Position numbers and translations under genes: made by a program
Part shown: positions 34,896 through 45,587 of the stretch, in pieces
Position numbering within the stretch: the first letter of the stretch is position 1
How the letters are laid out: every line of letters starts with the position of its first letter
Assembly: GCF_034424525.1 (NCBI RefSeq)
Contig: NZ_CP139979.1
Coordinates: 3,373,001 to 3,437,000 of the forward strand
Source: Sphingobium yanoikuyae
GTDB lineage: Bacteria > Pseudomonadota > Alphaproteobacteria > Sphingomonadales > Sphingomonadaceae
Length of the DNA stretch: 64,000 nucleotides
Direction: 5' to 3'
Notes under the pieces: generated by a model
The model's input: the letters and a program-made list of their open reading frames with translations, nothing else
What the model was told of the DNA's origin: nothing
Database searches by the model: none

Positions 34896-35687
34896 ATGGA
34901 AGGCAAGGCGCGCTACCAAGCGCCGGCCCTGAAGAAAGGGCTGGAAATTCTGGAGCTTCTGGCCGGTTCCAGCGAGCCGCTGATCATGTCCGACATCTCT
35001 GCCGCGCTAGGCCGGTCGGTCAGCGAGATTTTCCGCATGCTCCAGGTGCTGGAGGAACATGGCTATATCGCCCGCGCCGAGGATGGCTATCGCCTGACCA
35101 ACCGGCTGTTCACCCTGGGCATGAGCCAGCCGCCGATTCGCGACCTTGCCTCGACCGCCCTGCCGGTGATGCAGGAACTGGCGCGCCAGGCCGGGCAAAG
35201 CTGTCACATGGCGGTGGTGTCGGGCGCGGAAATGGTCGTCATCATCGCGATCGAGGCGCCGGGCCTATCCGGCTTTGCCGTGCGCGTGGGCTATCGCCGG
35301 CCGCTGCACCGTTCCAATTCCGGCCGCATCCTGCTCGCCTTCCAGTCGCCCGAAAATCGCGAGGCGATGCTGAAGGACATCCGGGCCAGCGATCCGCAAT
35401 TGGAGGAAGGCGATCTGGTCGCGCGGCTGGACGCCGCCGTCGCGGCGGGCGGCGCGGTGTCGCCCAGCCCGATGCTGACCGGCATCACCGACCTGTCGGC
35501 GCCGATCCTGGTCGGCGGGATCGCCCGCGCATCGCTGACCATGCCCTTTGTCGACGGCGCCGCCAACCGGGCGAGCATCGAGCAGTGCAATGATCTGGTG
35601 CGCGCCGCCGCGCAGGCGATCGGCGCGGCCATGTCGCCGATCAAGGATGCGCCGTCCCGCGCCACCGCCATGGAGGAAGAGCAATGA
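34896..35687 (+). CDS. IclR-family transcriptional regulator
   Basis: 263 residues. The N-terminal winged helix-turn-helix is visible in GLEILELLAGSSEPLIMSDISAAL-like sequence (ALKKGLEILELLAG, SDISAALGRSVSEIFRML) and the C-terminal ligand-binding IclR domain in RRPLHRSNSGRILLAF and ISAPILVGG-like DLSAPILVGGIARASL. It is the first gene of the plus-strand operon and overlaps the esterase gene by four bases. Being divergent from the receptor-fucP operon, it probably controls both directions in response to a fucose-pathway intermediate; the effector is not known. Confidence 0.9.
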   Translation: MEGKARYQAPALKKGLEILELLAGSSEPLIMSDISAALGRSVSEIFRMLQVLEEHGYIARAEDGYRLTNRLFTLGMSQPPIRDLASTALPVMQELARQAGQSCHMAVVSGAEMVVIIAIEAPGLSGFAVRVGYRRPLHRSNSGRILLAFQSPENREAMLKDIRASDPQLEEGDLVARLDAAVAAGGAVSPSPMLTGITDLSAPILVGGIARASLTMPFVDGAANRASIEQCNDLVRAAAQAIGAAMSPIKDAPSRATAMEEEQ

Positions 35688-36652
35688 CCCTGCTGGATCG
35701 CCGCAGCGCGCTGATCGCCGCCGCCGGCCTTGCCGCCCTGCCCGGCCTTGCCGCCGCGCAGACGACGACGGCCGACGAGGTGATCGAACTATGGCCCGGC
35801 CCGCCGCCCGGCGACACGCGCGCGCGGATCGTCCGCAAGATCGACGACCAGTCGAAAGACCCGGCCAAGCCGGATCGCTGGGTGACGGGGATCGCCCGCC
35901 CCGTGCTGGTGGTGCGCCGCCCTGCCCGCCCCAATGGCGGGGCGATGCTGGTAGTGCCGGGCGGCGGCTATGGCTTCCTGTCCTATGACAATGAGGGCAC
36001 GAGCCAGGCCGCCTGGCTCAACGAACGGGGCATCACCGCCTTCATCCTGCTCTATCGCCTGCCGGGCGAAGGCTGGGCGCAGCGGCAGGATGTGCCGTTG
36101 CAGGATGCCCAGCGCGCGATGCGGCTGATCCGCGCGCGGGCCGTCAACTTCGCTGTCGACAAGGGCCGCATCGGCGTGCTCGGCTTTTCGGCCGGCGGCC
36201 ATCTGGCCGGGTCGCTGGCGACGCGCCATGGCGAGCGCGTCTATGCCCCGGTCGATGCCGCCGATCGGGAAAGCGCGCGTCCCGATGTCGCCGGCCTCAT
36301 CTATCCGGTGGTCAGCCTGGACGCGCCCTTCACCCATGGCGGGTCGCGCGACATGCTGCTGGGTGAAGGCGCCAGCGCCGATATGCGCCGGGCGCGATCG
36401 GTGGAGATGCGGGTGGACGCCGACACGTCGCCCATCTTCCTGGTCCATGCCAGCGACGACGGGCTGGTGCCGCCGGCCAACAGCATCGCCCTGTTCCAGG
36501 CGATGGAAGTCGCCAGGCGCCCGGTCGCGCTCCATATCTTCGAGGATGGCGGCCATGGTTTCGGCACGCGCCTGCCCAGGACGATGCAGGCGTCGGCCTG
36601 GCCCGGCCTGTTCATGACATTCGCCGCCAAGCAGGGATTGCTGGCGCAATGA
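35684..36652 (+). CDS. Exported alpha/beta-hydrolase, probable carbohydrate acetyl esterase
   Basis: 322 residues. Tat-like signal LDRRSALIAAAGLAALPGLAAAQ. The alpha/beta-hydrolase fold shows the oxyanion motif VVPGGGYGFLSYDNEG, the nucleophile elbow GVLGFSAGGHLAGSLA, the acid Asp in HASDDGLVPPANS and the His in GGHGFGTRLP. These features fit the BD-FAE/acetyl-xylan-esterase-like group that removes O-acetyl or feruloyl groups from plant polysaccharides. It overlaps IclR and the next GDSL gene by four bases each. Confidence 0.85.
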   Translation: MTLLDRRSALIAAAGLAALPGLAAAQTTTADEVIELWPGPPPGDTRARIVRKIDDQSKDPAKPDRWVTGIARPVLVVRRPARPNGGAMLVVPGGGYGFLSYDNEGTSQAAWLNERGITAFILLYRLPGEGWAQRQDVPLQDAQRAMRLIRARAVNFAVDKGRIGVLGFSAGGHLAGSLATRHGERVYAPVDAADRESARPDVAGLIYPVVSLDAPFTHGGSRDMLLGEGASADMRRARSVEMRVDADTSPIFLVHASDDGLVPPANSIALFQAMEVARRPVALHIFEDGGHGFGTRLPRTMQASAWPGLFMTFAAKQGLLAQ

Positions 36653-37443
36653 AGACAGCGCTGTCGATAGGCCTGCTCGCGCTTGTCGCCAGCACTGCGT
36701 CCGCGGCACCGGTCTCCTATCAAAGCTCGCCCGAACGGCGCACCGTCGCGGAAAAGGATTGGGGGCCATGGCTCGGCCCGTTCCGCGCCAAGCTGGTGCC
36801 CAGCCTGATGCAGGATTTTGGCGAACGCTATCTCTACGCCCCGGCCAATGCCGCCCTGCCCGCGCCAAAGCCGGGCGAGCAGCGCGTCGTCTTTCTGGGC
36901 GATTCCATTACCGATCGCTGGAACCTGGCCGCCAGCTTCCCCGGCAAGCCCTATGTCAATCGCGGCATCGGCAGCCAGGTGACGGCGCAGATGCTGCTGC
37001 GCTTCCATCAGGATGTCGTGGCGCTGAAACCGAAGGTCGTGGTGATCCTGTCCGGCATCAATGATGTCCAGGGCTTCCTGCAACAGGAAAGCCCCGAGCA
37101 GATCGAGGCCAATTGGGAAGCGATGGCCGACATCGCCACCGCCCATCATATCAAGGTCGTGTTCGGATCGATCCTGCCAGTCAACAACTACACGGATGCA
37201 GCGAAGGATGTCGTGGCGGAGCGCAAGCCGGCCGAACTGGTGGCGCTCAACCAGTGGCTGCGTGCCTATTGCGCGCAGCACGGCCATGTCTTTGCCGATT
37301 ATCATGCCGCGATGGTCGACCAGAATGGCCTGATGGCCGCCGCCTATACCCAAGACGGCGTGCATCCGCTGGACAATGGCTATGCCGTGATGGCGCCGAT
37401 CGCGGCCAGGGCGATCGCGCAGGCACTAGGAACAAGGAAATGA
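36649..37443 (+). CDS. Exported SGNH/GDSL hydrolase (acetyl esterase-like), copy 1
   Basis: 264 residues with a Sec signal (LSIGLLALVASTASAAP). SGNH blocks are complete: block I VVFLGDSITDRWN with the nucleophile Ser, block II Gly in YVNRGIGSQ, block III Asn in ILSGINDVQ, and block V DGVHPLDNGYAVM with Asp and His. It is similar in layout to the next gene, so the pair probably arose by duplication. It probably removes O-acetyl groups from sugars in the periplasm; deacetylation of galactosyl or fucosyl side chains would help GH29 and GH35 act (inference). Confidence 0.85.
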   Translation: MKTALSIGLLALVASTASAAPVSYQSSPERRTVAEKDWGPWLGPFRAKLVPSLMQDFGERYLYAPANAALPAPKPGEQRVVFLGDSITDRWNLAASFPGKPYVNRGIGSQVTAQMLLRFHQDVVALKPKVVVILSGINDVQGFLQQESPEQIEANWEAMADIATAHHIKVVFGSILPVNNYTDAAKDVVAERKPAELVALNQWLRAYCAQHGHVFADYHAAMVDQNGLMAAAYTQDGVHPLDNGYAVMAPIAARAIAQALGTRK

Positions 37444-38258
37444 GGACGACGATGCTGCGTTTCACCGCCCCCCTTCTCGCCGCTGCCTGCGCGATGGCAC
37501 TGGCCGTGCCGGCCCTCGCCGAAACCAAGGTGCCGGGCGATCCGCATGCCGATGATCCGGTCGGCATCGTCGCCGATCCCTGCCCCACCCATGAAAAGCC
37601 GAGCGACGAGGCTGGCTGGAAGCTGTGGAACCTGCACATGCTGACCCGCGATTTCGGGCAACTCTGCCGCTATGCCGCCGCCAACAAGGCGATCGAAGGG
37701 CAAAAGGTCCGCGTCGTCTTCATGGGCGATTCCATCACCGACAACTGGATCAACCTGGACCCGACCATGTTCCAGAACGGGCTGGTCGATCGCGGCATCA
37801 GCGGCCAGACGACGCAGCAGATGCTGGTGCGCTTCCGCAATGACGTGATCGCGCTGAAGCCGCAGGCGGTCCACATCATGGCGATGACCAACGACATCGC
37901 CGGCAATACCGGCGCGGCGACGATGGAGACGGTGCTGGGCAATATCCAGACCATGGCCGACCTGGCCCGCGCGCACGGCATCAAGGTTATCATCGCCTCC
38001 GTGCCGCCCGCCGCCGCTTTCCCCTGGAGCCCCGGCATGACGCCCGCGCCGCAGGTCGCCGCGATCAACACATGGCTGGCCGACTATGCCCGCGCCAATG
38101 GGTTCACCTTCGTCGACTATCACAAGGCGATGGCGCAGCCCGATGGCGCGATGAAGCCGGGCCTGTCGAGCGACGGCGTCCATCCGACCAAGGAAGGCTA
38201 TGCCATCATGCGTCCGCTGGCCGAGGCCGCGATCGCCAAGACATTAGGAGCCAAGTGA
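37440..38258 (+). CDS. Exported SGNH/GDSL hydrolase (acetyl esterase-like), copy 2
   Basis: 272 residues, Sec signal (FTAPLLAAACAMALAVPALA). SGNH motifs: VVFMGDSITDNWI, GLVDRGISGQ, MAMTNDIAGN (Asn of block III) and DGVHPTKEGYAIM. It has three Cys in the N-terminal region (ADPCPTHEK, QLCRYAAA), unlike copy 1, and an inserted Pro-rich loop before block V. ATG at 37440 overlaps the previous stop by four bases; an ATG at 37452 after TGAGGACG is a plausible alternative. Expected to act with copy 1 on differently placed acetyl groups. Confidence 0.85.
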   Translation: MRTTMLRFTAPLLAAACAMALAVPALAETKVPGDPHADDPVGIVADPCPTHEKPSDEAGWKLWNLHMLTRDFGQLCRYAAANKAIEGQKVRVVFMGDSITDNWINLDPTMFQNGLVDRGISGQTTQQMLVRFRNDVIALKPQAVHIMAMTNDIAGNTGAATMETVLGNIQTMADLARAHGIKVIIASVPPAAAFPWSPGMTPAPQVAAINTWLADYARANGFTFVDYHKAMAQPDGAMKPGLSSDGVHPTKEGYAIMRPLAEAAIAKTLGAK

Positions 38259-39883
38259 TGCAGGATTTCGGACGCCGTTCCTTCCTGGCGGGCGCGGCTG
38301 CGCTGGGCCTGGCCAATGCCGCCCGCGCGGCTAGCCCGATGGGCACCGCCAAGGGCCCGGTGCAGGCAAGCTGGCCCTCGCTGGTCGACAATTACCGCTA
38401 TCCCGACTGGTTCCGCGACGCGAAGCTGGGCATGTGGTCGCACTGGGGGCCGCAATCGGTGCCGGCGCAGGGCGACTGGTATGGCCGCTTCATGTATATG
38501 CAGGGCCACCCGATGTACGAACATCACCTCAAAACCTACGGCCATCCGTCGGTCGCGGGGATGAAGGACATCCAGAATCTCTGGACCGCCGACAAGTGGG
38601 ATCCCGATGCGCTGATGGCCAAATATCAGAAGGCCGGCGCCAAATATTTCATGGCGCTGGCCTGCCATCACGACAATCTCGATTGCTATGACAGCCGCTA
38701 TCACGCCTGGAACAGCCTGCGCGTCGGGCCGAAGAAGGACATCGTCGGCATCTGGGAAAAGGCGGCGCGCAAGGCCGGCCTGAAATTCGGCGTGTCGAAC
38801 CATGCCGCCCATGCCTGGCACTGGTATCAGCCCGCCTATGGCTATGATCCGGTCGGCCCGCAAAAGGGCGTGCGCTACGACGCGTTCCGGCTGCGCAAGG
38901 AAGACGGCAAGGGCCAATGGTGGGACGGCCTCGACCCGCGCGAACTCTATACCGGCGGCCATGCCGTGCTGCCCGACGGCATCGACACGATCGAGGCGAT
39001 GGACAAGTGGCACGACGTCCATAACGGCCAGTGGATCGAGACCGGGCCGAAGGACGACCCGGCCTATGTCACCCGCTGGCTGCTGCGCCAGACCGACCTG
39101 GTCGCGAAATACAAGCCCGACATGGTCTATATGGACGATCATGAACTGCCCTTCGGCCCGGTAGGGCTGGAAGCGGCAGCGGACTATTATAACCGCTCGA
39201 TCGAATGGCACGGCAAGATCGACGTGGTCATGACCGGAAAGCAGCTCAAGCCCTACGCCCGGTTCGGCATCGTCCAGGATGTCGAGCGCGGCTATACCGA
39301 CCATATCTGGGACGAGCCCTGGCAGACCGACACCTGCATCGGCGACTGGTTCTACAATATCGCCCGACTGACCGACAAAAGCTACAAGAGCGCCGAACAG
39401 GTGATCCAGCGGCTGGCCGATGTCGTGTCGAAGAACGGCAATCTGATGCTGTCCATTCCGCAGCCCGGCGACGGCTCGATCGACAGCGAGGCGGAGAAGA
39501 TACTGGACGCGATGGCCGGATGGATGGTGCATGGCGGCGAGGCGATCTTCGGTTCGCGGCCGTGGAAGCGCTATGGCGAAGGGCCGACCCAGGCGATCGT
39601 GGGCATGCAGAATGAGGAGAAGGCCAAGCCCTTCACCGCGCAGGACATCCGCTTCACCACCAACAAGGGCGCGCTCTATGCGCTGTTCCTGGGCAAGCCG
39701 GCCGGATCTACGACCATCCGCTCACTGGCGCGCGGCCAAGGGACTGGCACAATCGAGCGGGTAACGCTGCTCGGCGGCGGCCAGCTTGCCTTCCGTCAGG
39801 ATGGCGCGGGCCTCCACTTCACCATGCCGCACGGCATCGATTTCGTCCCCGCCGTCCGCATCGACGGCCGGGGTCTGGTTTAA
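38258..39883 (+). CDS. Alpha-L-fucosidase, GH29, Tat-exported
   Basis: 541 residues. Tat signal FGRRSFLAGAAALGLANAARA. GH29 features include YPDWFRDAKLGMWSHWGPQS, the paired His in ALACHHDNLDCYDS, WNSLRVGPKKDIVG, and the strand with the presumed nucleophile Asp in PDMVYMDDHELPFG, followed by DVVSKNGNLMLSIPQP, a very conserved fucosidase motif. It releases terminal L-fucose, which the divergent operon then imports and oxidises. ATG at 38258 has AGGAG eight bases upstream and overlaps the previous stop by one base. Confidence 0.92.
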   Translation: MQDFGRRSFLAGAAALGLANAARAASPMGTAKGPVQASWPSLVDNYRYPDWFRDAKLGMWSHWGPQSVPAQGDWYGRFMYMQGHPMYEHHLKTYGHPSVAGMKDIQNLWTADKWDPDALMAKYQKAGAKYFMALACHHDNLDCYDSRYHAWNSLRVGPKKDIVGIWEKAARKAGLKFGVSNHAAHAWHWYQPAYGYDPVGPQKGVRYDAFRLRKEDGKGQWWDGLDPRELYTGGHAVLPDGIDTIEAMDKWHDVHNGQWIETGPKDDPAYVTRWLLRQTDLVAKYKPDMVYMDDHELPFGPVGLEAAADYYNRSIEWHGKIDVVMTGKQLKPYARFGIVQDVERGYTDHIWDEPWQTDTCIGDWFYNIARLTDKSYKSAEQVIQRLADVVSKNGNLMLSIPQPGDGSIDSEAEKILDAMAGWMVHGGEAIFGSRPWKRYGEGPTQAIVGMQNEEKAKPFTAQDIRFTTNKGALYALFLGKPAGSTTIRSLARGQGTGTIERVTLLGGGQLAFRQDGAGLHFTMPHGIDFVPAVRIDGRGLV

Positions 39884-42243
39884 TGCAAGTACAGGGAATG
39901 ACTGGGATGATCGCAAAGGGCTTCAAGGCAAGACTGGCGGGGATCGCATTGGGTGCATCCTGCATCGCCATCGCCGCACCGGCACTGGCCGCACCGATGG
40001 CGCTGCTGGATCGCAATGGCAGCCGGGTCGCGATCGAACCCTATGCCCCCAATATCGTGCGCGTCACCATCGCGATGGACCCGGACCTGGCGCAGGCGGC
40101 ACCGGGCGAAGGCCCCAATGCCAAGGCCGATGCCAGCGGCTGGACCCATAGCAGCGACGCGAGCGGCGATATCTTCACCTCCTCGGCGATCTCACTGACG
40201 ATCGATGCCCAGCCCTGGCCCGGCGCGCCGACCCAGATGCAGCGCTATTTCGCCCCGGCCCTGCCGCCGGTCAGCCTGTCGGTGAAGGATGCCAGCGGTA
40301 CCGTCCTCACCAAGATGACCGGCTGGGAAATGGCGCCCGTGACCGTCAATGGCGAAAAGACCTTCAAGGTCGGCGCCAGCTTCGACGCGCCGCTGGACGA
40401 GCATTATTACGGCCTGGGCCAGAACCAGGAAGGCTATATGGATCTGCGCGGCAAGCAGATCGACTGTTCGCATAGCTATGACGCGCCGGCCGGCGAGACC
40501 GTCTGCGTCCCCTTCCTGGTCACCAACAAGGGCTATGGCATCGTCTGGGACAATCCGGCGCGCACGCTGGTGTGGCCGGGCCTGCACAATTCGACCCGCT
40601 TCCAGAGCCAGGTCGGCGAGCGCGTCTCCTTCTTCGTCATCACCGGCAAGACGACCGATGACCTCTATGCCGGCTATGCCAAGCTGACCGGCGCGACGCC
40701 GCTGCCGCCCAAGGCCGGTTTCGGCCTGATCCAGAGCAAGGCGCGCTACGAGAGCCAGAAGGAATTGCTCGACGTCGCCAATGGCTATCGCCAGCGCAAT
40801 CTGCCGCTCGATATCATGGTGCTGGACTGGTTCTACTGGACCCGCATGGGCCAGCTCGACATCGACCGCACCTATTATCCCGACCCCAAGGGGATGAACG
40901 ACCAGCTCAATGCCATGGGCATGCGGTCGATCATCAGCGTGTGGCCGCGGTTCGAGCGCGAAGGCCGCTATTTCGAGTATCTCAAGTCCAAGGGCTGGTT
41001 CCTGAAGGACAAGGACGGCAATCCGGTCGATGGCCTGCCGATGCGGTCCGACCGGGCCGGCGCGCTGATCGACAGCACCAATCCGCAAGCGCGGGAATGG
41101 TTCTGGGGCAAGCTGCGCGACAATATTGCGAGCCAGGGCTTCGACTGGTTCTGGCTGGACGAGACCGAGCCGGATCTGGTGCCCGACGGCTATTTCTACT
41201 CGATCGGTTCGGGCGACCGCTATCATAACCTGTTCCCGCTGGTGCATACGTCGGGCGTGGCCGAAGGCTCGGAGCGCGACCGCCCCAATTTCCGCAACAT
41301 GATCCTGGCGCGCGCCGCCTATCTGGGCTCGCAGCGCAATGGCGGCCTGTTCTGGTCGTCGGACATCAAGTCGACCTGGGAAGCGCTCGACCGGCAGGTG
41401 CCCGCCGGCCTCAACTTCACCGCGTCGGGCCTGGCCTATTGGGGCAGCGATATTGGCGGCTGGCAGTGGCCGAGCGGCCCCAAGGCGCAGCATCCGGTGC
41501 TGCTCGATCCGGCCGGCATGACGGCGGCGGGTGCGGACTATACCGATTATCCCGAACTGTTCGTGCGCTGGTTCCAGTATAGTGTGTTCACGCCGACGCT
41601 GCGCATCCATGGCCAGCGCCCGGACACGGAATTGTGGACCTATGGCAAGGCGGCCGAGCCGATCCTGGCCGACTGGCTGCGCCTGCGCTACACGCTGATC
41701 CCCTATATCTATGCGCTGGGCCGCCACACCTATGACACCGGCGCGCCGTTCATGCGCGGCCTGTTCATGGACTTCCCGAACGATCCCAAGGTGTCGGATA
41801 TCGGCGACCAATATATGTTCGGCCCCGCCTTCCTGGTCGCCCCGGTGACCAAGCAGGGCCAGACCAAGCGGTCGGTCTATCTGCCCGCCGGCACCGCCTG
41901 GTATGATTATTGGACCAACCAGAAATATGAGGGCGGCCAGACGATCGAGGTGGATGCCCCGATCAACCGCATGCCGCTGTTCGTGAAGGCCGGTTCGATC
42001 GTGCCGATGGGCGTGCAGGTGAAGAGCACGGCCGAGAAGCAGGCCCTGGAAAGCATCCGGGTTTATCCGGGTGCCGATGCGCGCTTCACCCTTTATGACG
42101 ATGACGGCACGACCAATGCCTATCGCAAGGGCGGCATGAAGGCCGAACTGGTCTGGGACGACAAGGCAAAGACGCTGACGAGCAAGACGAAGCTGCCCAC
42201 CGGCCAGGCCATCAGCGGTCTGGTGCAGATCGTCGGTCAATAA
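39883..42243 (+). CDS. GH31 family exported glycosidase, probable alpha-xylosidase
   Basis: 786 residues, Sec signal (LAGIALGASCIAIAAPALA). GH31 elements: FYGLGQ-type HYYGLGQNQEGYMDLRG, GFGLIQSKARYESQKELLDV, LPLDIMVLDWFYW, and the nucleophile Asp in FDWFWLDETEPDLVPDGYF. The barrel is followed by beta-sandwich domains (LYDDDGTTNAYRKGG). No PA14 insert is present. The WLDxTEP signature is frequent in alpha-xylosidases, though alpha-glucosidase cannot be excluded. The start may be ATG 39883 (overlapping the GH29 stop) or ATG 39907, which has AGGGA at eight bases. In xyloglucan breakdown it would remove alpha-1,6-xylose. Confidence 0.87.
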   Translation: MQVQGMTGMIAKGFKARLAGIALGASCIAIAAPALAAPMALLDRNGSRVAIEPYAPNIVRVTIAMDPDLAQAAPGEGPNAKADASGWTHSSDASGDIFTSSAISLTIDAQPWPGAPTQMQRYFAPALPPVSLSVKDASGTVLTKMTGWEMAPVTVNGEKTFKVGASFDAPLDEHYYGLGQNQEGYMDLRGKQIDCSHSYDAPAGETVCVPFLVTNKGYGIVWDNPARTLVWPGLHNSTRFQSQVGERVSFFVITGKTTDDLYAGYAKLTGATPLPPKAGFGLIQSKARYESQKELLDVANGYRQRNLPLDIMVLDWFYWTRMGQLDIDRTYYPDPKGMNDQLNAMGMRSIISVWPRFEREGRYFEYLKSKGWFLKDKDGNPVDGLPMRSDRAGALIDSTNPQAREWFWGKLRDNIASQGFDWFWLDETEPDLVPDGYFYSIGSGDRYHNLFPLVHTSGVAEGSERDRPNFRNMILARAAYLGSQRNGGLFWSSDIKSTWEALDRQVPAGLNFTASGLAYWGSDIGGWQWPSGPKAQHPVLLDPAGMTAAGADYTDYPELFVRWFQYSVFTPTLRIHGQRPDTELWTYGKAAEPILADWLRLRYTLIPYIYALGRHTYDTGAPFMRGLFMDFPNDPKVSDIGDQYMFGPAFLVAPVTKQGQTKRSVYLPAGTAWYDYWTNQKYEGGQTIEVDAPINRMPLFVKAGSIVPMGVQVKSTAEKQALESIRVYPGADARFTLYDDDGTTNAYRKGGMKAELVWDDKAKTLTSKTKLPTGQAISGLVQIVGQ

Positions 42244-42256
42244 GGAGACAAAGAAG

Positions 42257-43720
42257 ATGACGGGTATCAATCGCCGCGAACTGGGCCTGGGCCTGGGTGC
42301 CGCCGCGCTGGGCGCGGGCCTGGCCGGCAGCACTGGTGCGAACGCGCAGGCCGCCGCCGCGGCCGCCGGCGCGCCGCAGGGCAGCCTCGCCTTCCCCGCC
42401 GACTTCCTGTGGGGCTGCGCCACCGCATCCTATCAGATCGAGGGCGCCGTGAACGCCGATGGCCGCGGCCAGACCAACTGGGACGTGTTTTCTCACACGC
42501 CCGGCAAGGTCGCCAATGGCGACACCGGCGACATCGCCTGCGACAGCTATAACCGCTATCAGGACGACATCGCCCTGCTCAAGGCGCTGGGGGTCAAGGC
42601 CTATCGCTTCTCGATCGCCTGGTCGCGCATCTTCCCCAATGGCCGGGGCAAGCCCAATGCCAAGGGGCTGGACTATTATAACCGTCTGGTCGACGGGCTG
42701 CTGGCGGCGGGCATCACCCCGCATGTCACCATGTTCCACTGGGATCTGCCCCATGCCCTGCCGGGCGGCTGGCAGAATCGCGACACCAGCTACGCCTTTG
42801 CCGACTATGCCGGCTACACCGCCGGCAAGCTGGGCGACCGCGTCAATCACTTCATGACGGTCAACGAACTGCGCTGCTTCACCGATTTGAGCTACATGAC
42901 CGGTGGCAAGGCGCCGGGCCTGAAGCTGCCGATGAAGGAAGTGAACCAGGTGCGCCACCATGGCGTGCTGGCCCATGGTCTGGGCGTGCAGGCGATCCGC
43001 GCCGCGACCAAGTCGGGCACGCAGGTCGGCATTGCCGACAATCCCAACATCTATGTCCCCGCGATCGAGACGCCCGAACATATCGAGGCGGTGAAGAAGG
43101 CCGTGCGCGAGGAGAACGCCATGTTCCTGACCGCGATCATGGAAGGTCGCTATATCGACAGCTACCTGACCGCGCAGGGCAAGGACGCCCCGGTGGTCAA
43201 GGAAGGCGACATGAAGCTGATCGGCGCGCCGCTCGATTTCCTGTCGGTCAATGTCTATACCGGCAACACCGTTCGCGCCGACGAAACTGCGCCGTCGGGC
43301 TACAAGATCCTGCCCCATCCGGGCCAGGCACCGCGCATGCCCTCCCCCTGGCTCTATGTCACGCCGGAGGTCATCTATTGGGGGATGCGTGCCATAGCCG
43401 AGAACTGGAAGCCCAAGGGCCTCTACATCTCGGAAAATGGCTGCTCGGCGGACGACAAGCTGGCCGAAGACGGCAAGGTCTATGACACCGACCGCGTCAT
43501 GTATCTGCGCAATTACCTCACCCACCTGCAGCGCGCGACCCGCGAGGGGCTGCCGGTGAAGGGCTATTTCGTCTGGAGCCTGATGGACAATTTCGAGTGG
43601 GAGGATGGCTATACCAAGCTGTTCGGCATCCACCATGTCGACTTCAAGACCCAGAAGCGCACGCCCAAGCTCAGCGCCGACTGGTATCGCGAACTGGTGC
43701 GCACCAACAAGCTTGTGTGA
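42257..43720 (+). CDS. GH1 family beta-glucosidase/beta-galactosidase, exported
   Basis: 487 residues. N-terminus INRRELGLGLGAAALGAGLA is Tat-like. GH1 hallmarks: FLWGCATASYQIEGA, YRFSIAWSRIFP, HWDLPHALP, VYTGNTVRA region, nucleophile Glu in LYISENGCSADD and VWSLMDNFEWEDGYTKLFG. The acid/base motif reads TVNELRCF where most GH1 proteins have NEP: the Glu is kept but Pro is Leu. Thirteen bases separate it from GH31. Probably completes cleavage of the glucan backbone or beta-linked side sugars. Confidence 0.88.
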   Translation: MTGINRRELGLGLGAAALGAGLAGSTGANAQAAAAAAGAPQGSLAFPADFLWGCATASYQIEGAVNADGRGQTNWDVFSHTPGKVANGDTGDIACDSYNRYQDDIALLKALGVKAYRFSIAWSRIFPNGRGKPNAKGLDYYNRLVDGLLAAGITPHVTMFHWDLPHALPGGWQNRDTSYAFADYAGYTAGKLGDRVNHFMTVNELRCFTDLSYMTGGKAPGLKLPMKEVNQVRHHGVLAHGLGVQAIRAATKSGTQVGIADNPNIYVPAIETPEHIEAVKKAVREENAMFLTAIMEGRYIDSYLTAQGKDAPVVKEGDMKLIGAPLDFLSVNVYTGNTVRADETAPSGYKILPHPGQAPRMPSPWLYVTPEVIYWGMRAIAENWKPKGLYISENGCSADDKLAEDGKVYDTDRVMYLRNYLTHLQRATREGLPVKGYFVWSLMDNFEWEDGYTKLFGIHHVDFKTQKRTPKLSADWYRELVRTNKLV

Positions 43721-43727
43721 CCCGAGC

Positions 43728-43760
43728 GCCGCCGCCGTCCCCTTGCGGATGGCGGCGGCG
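43728..43760 (+). terminator. GC-rich hairpin after the GH1 gene (possible terminator)
   Basis: CGCCGCCGCC (43728-43737) pairs with GGCGGCGGCG (43751-43760) ten by ten across a 13-base loop; only ACCTAAAATT follows, so termination would be weak or Rho-assisted. Confidence 0.45.
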
Positions 43761-43772
43761 ACCTAAAATTCC

Positions 43773-43794
43773 ACGCCATATCGACATATGGCGT
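43773..43794. promoter_or_regulatory. Perfect palindrome upstream of the M28 peptidase gene
   Basis: ACGCCATAT-CGAC-ATATGGCGT: nine-base arms without mismatch, 77 bases upstream of the peptidase start. Size and symmetry fit a dimeric regulator site; no T-run follows, so it is not a terminator. Confidence 0.55.
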
Positions 43795-43871
43795 CGCATG
43801 GGCATTATCCCCTCGCATTGCCGGCCGCTGACTCGCGCCGCGCAATATCCAAGAGAGATAAGGAGTTACCC

Positions 43872-45548
<1,677 letters not shown>

Positions 45549-45560
45549 GATGTGAGGTGT

Positions 45561-45584
45561 GGCGGCCGGTGCCTACCGGCCGCC
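45561..45584. terminator. Bidirectional hairpin between convergent M28 and Lrp genes
   Basis: GGCGGCCGGT (45561-45570), loop GCCT, ACCGGCCGCC (45575-45584): ten perfect pairs filling the gap between two convergent genes. No long T-run on either side. Confidence 0.6.
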
Positions 45585-45587
45585 ATG

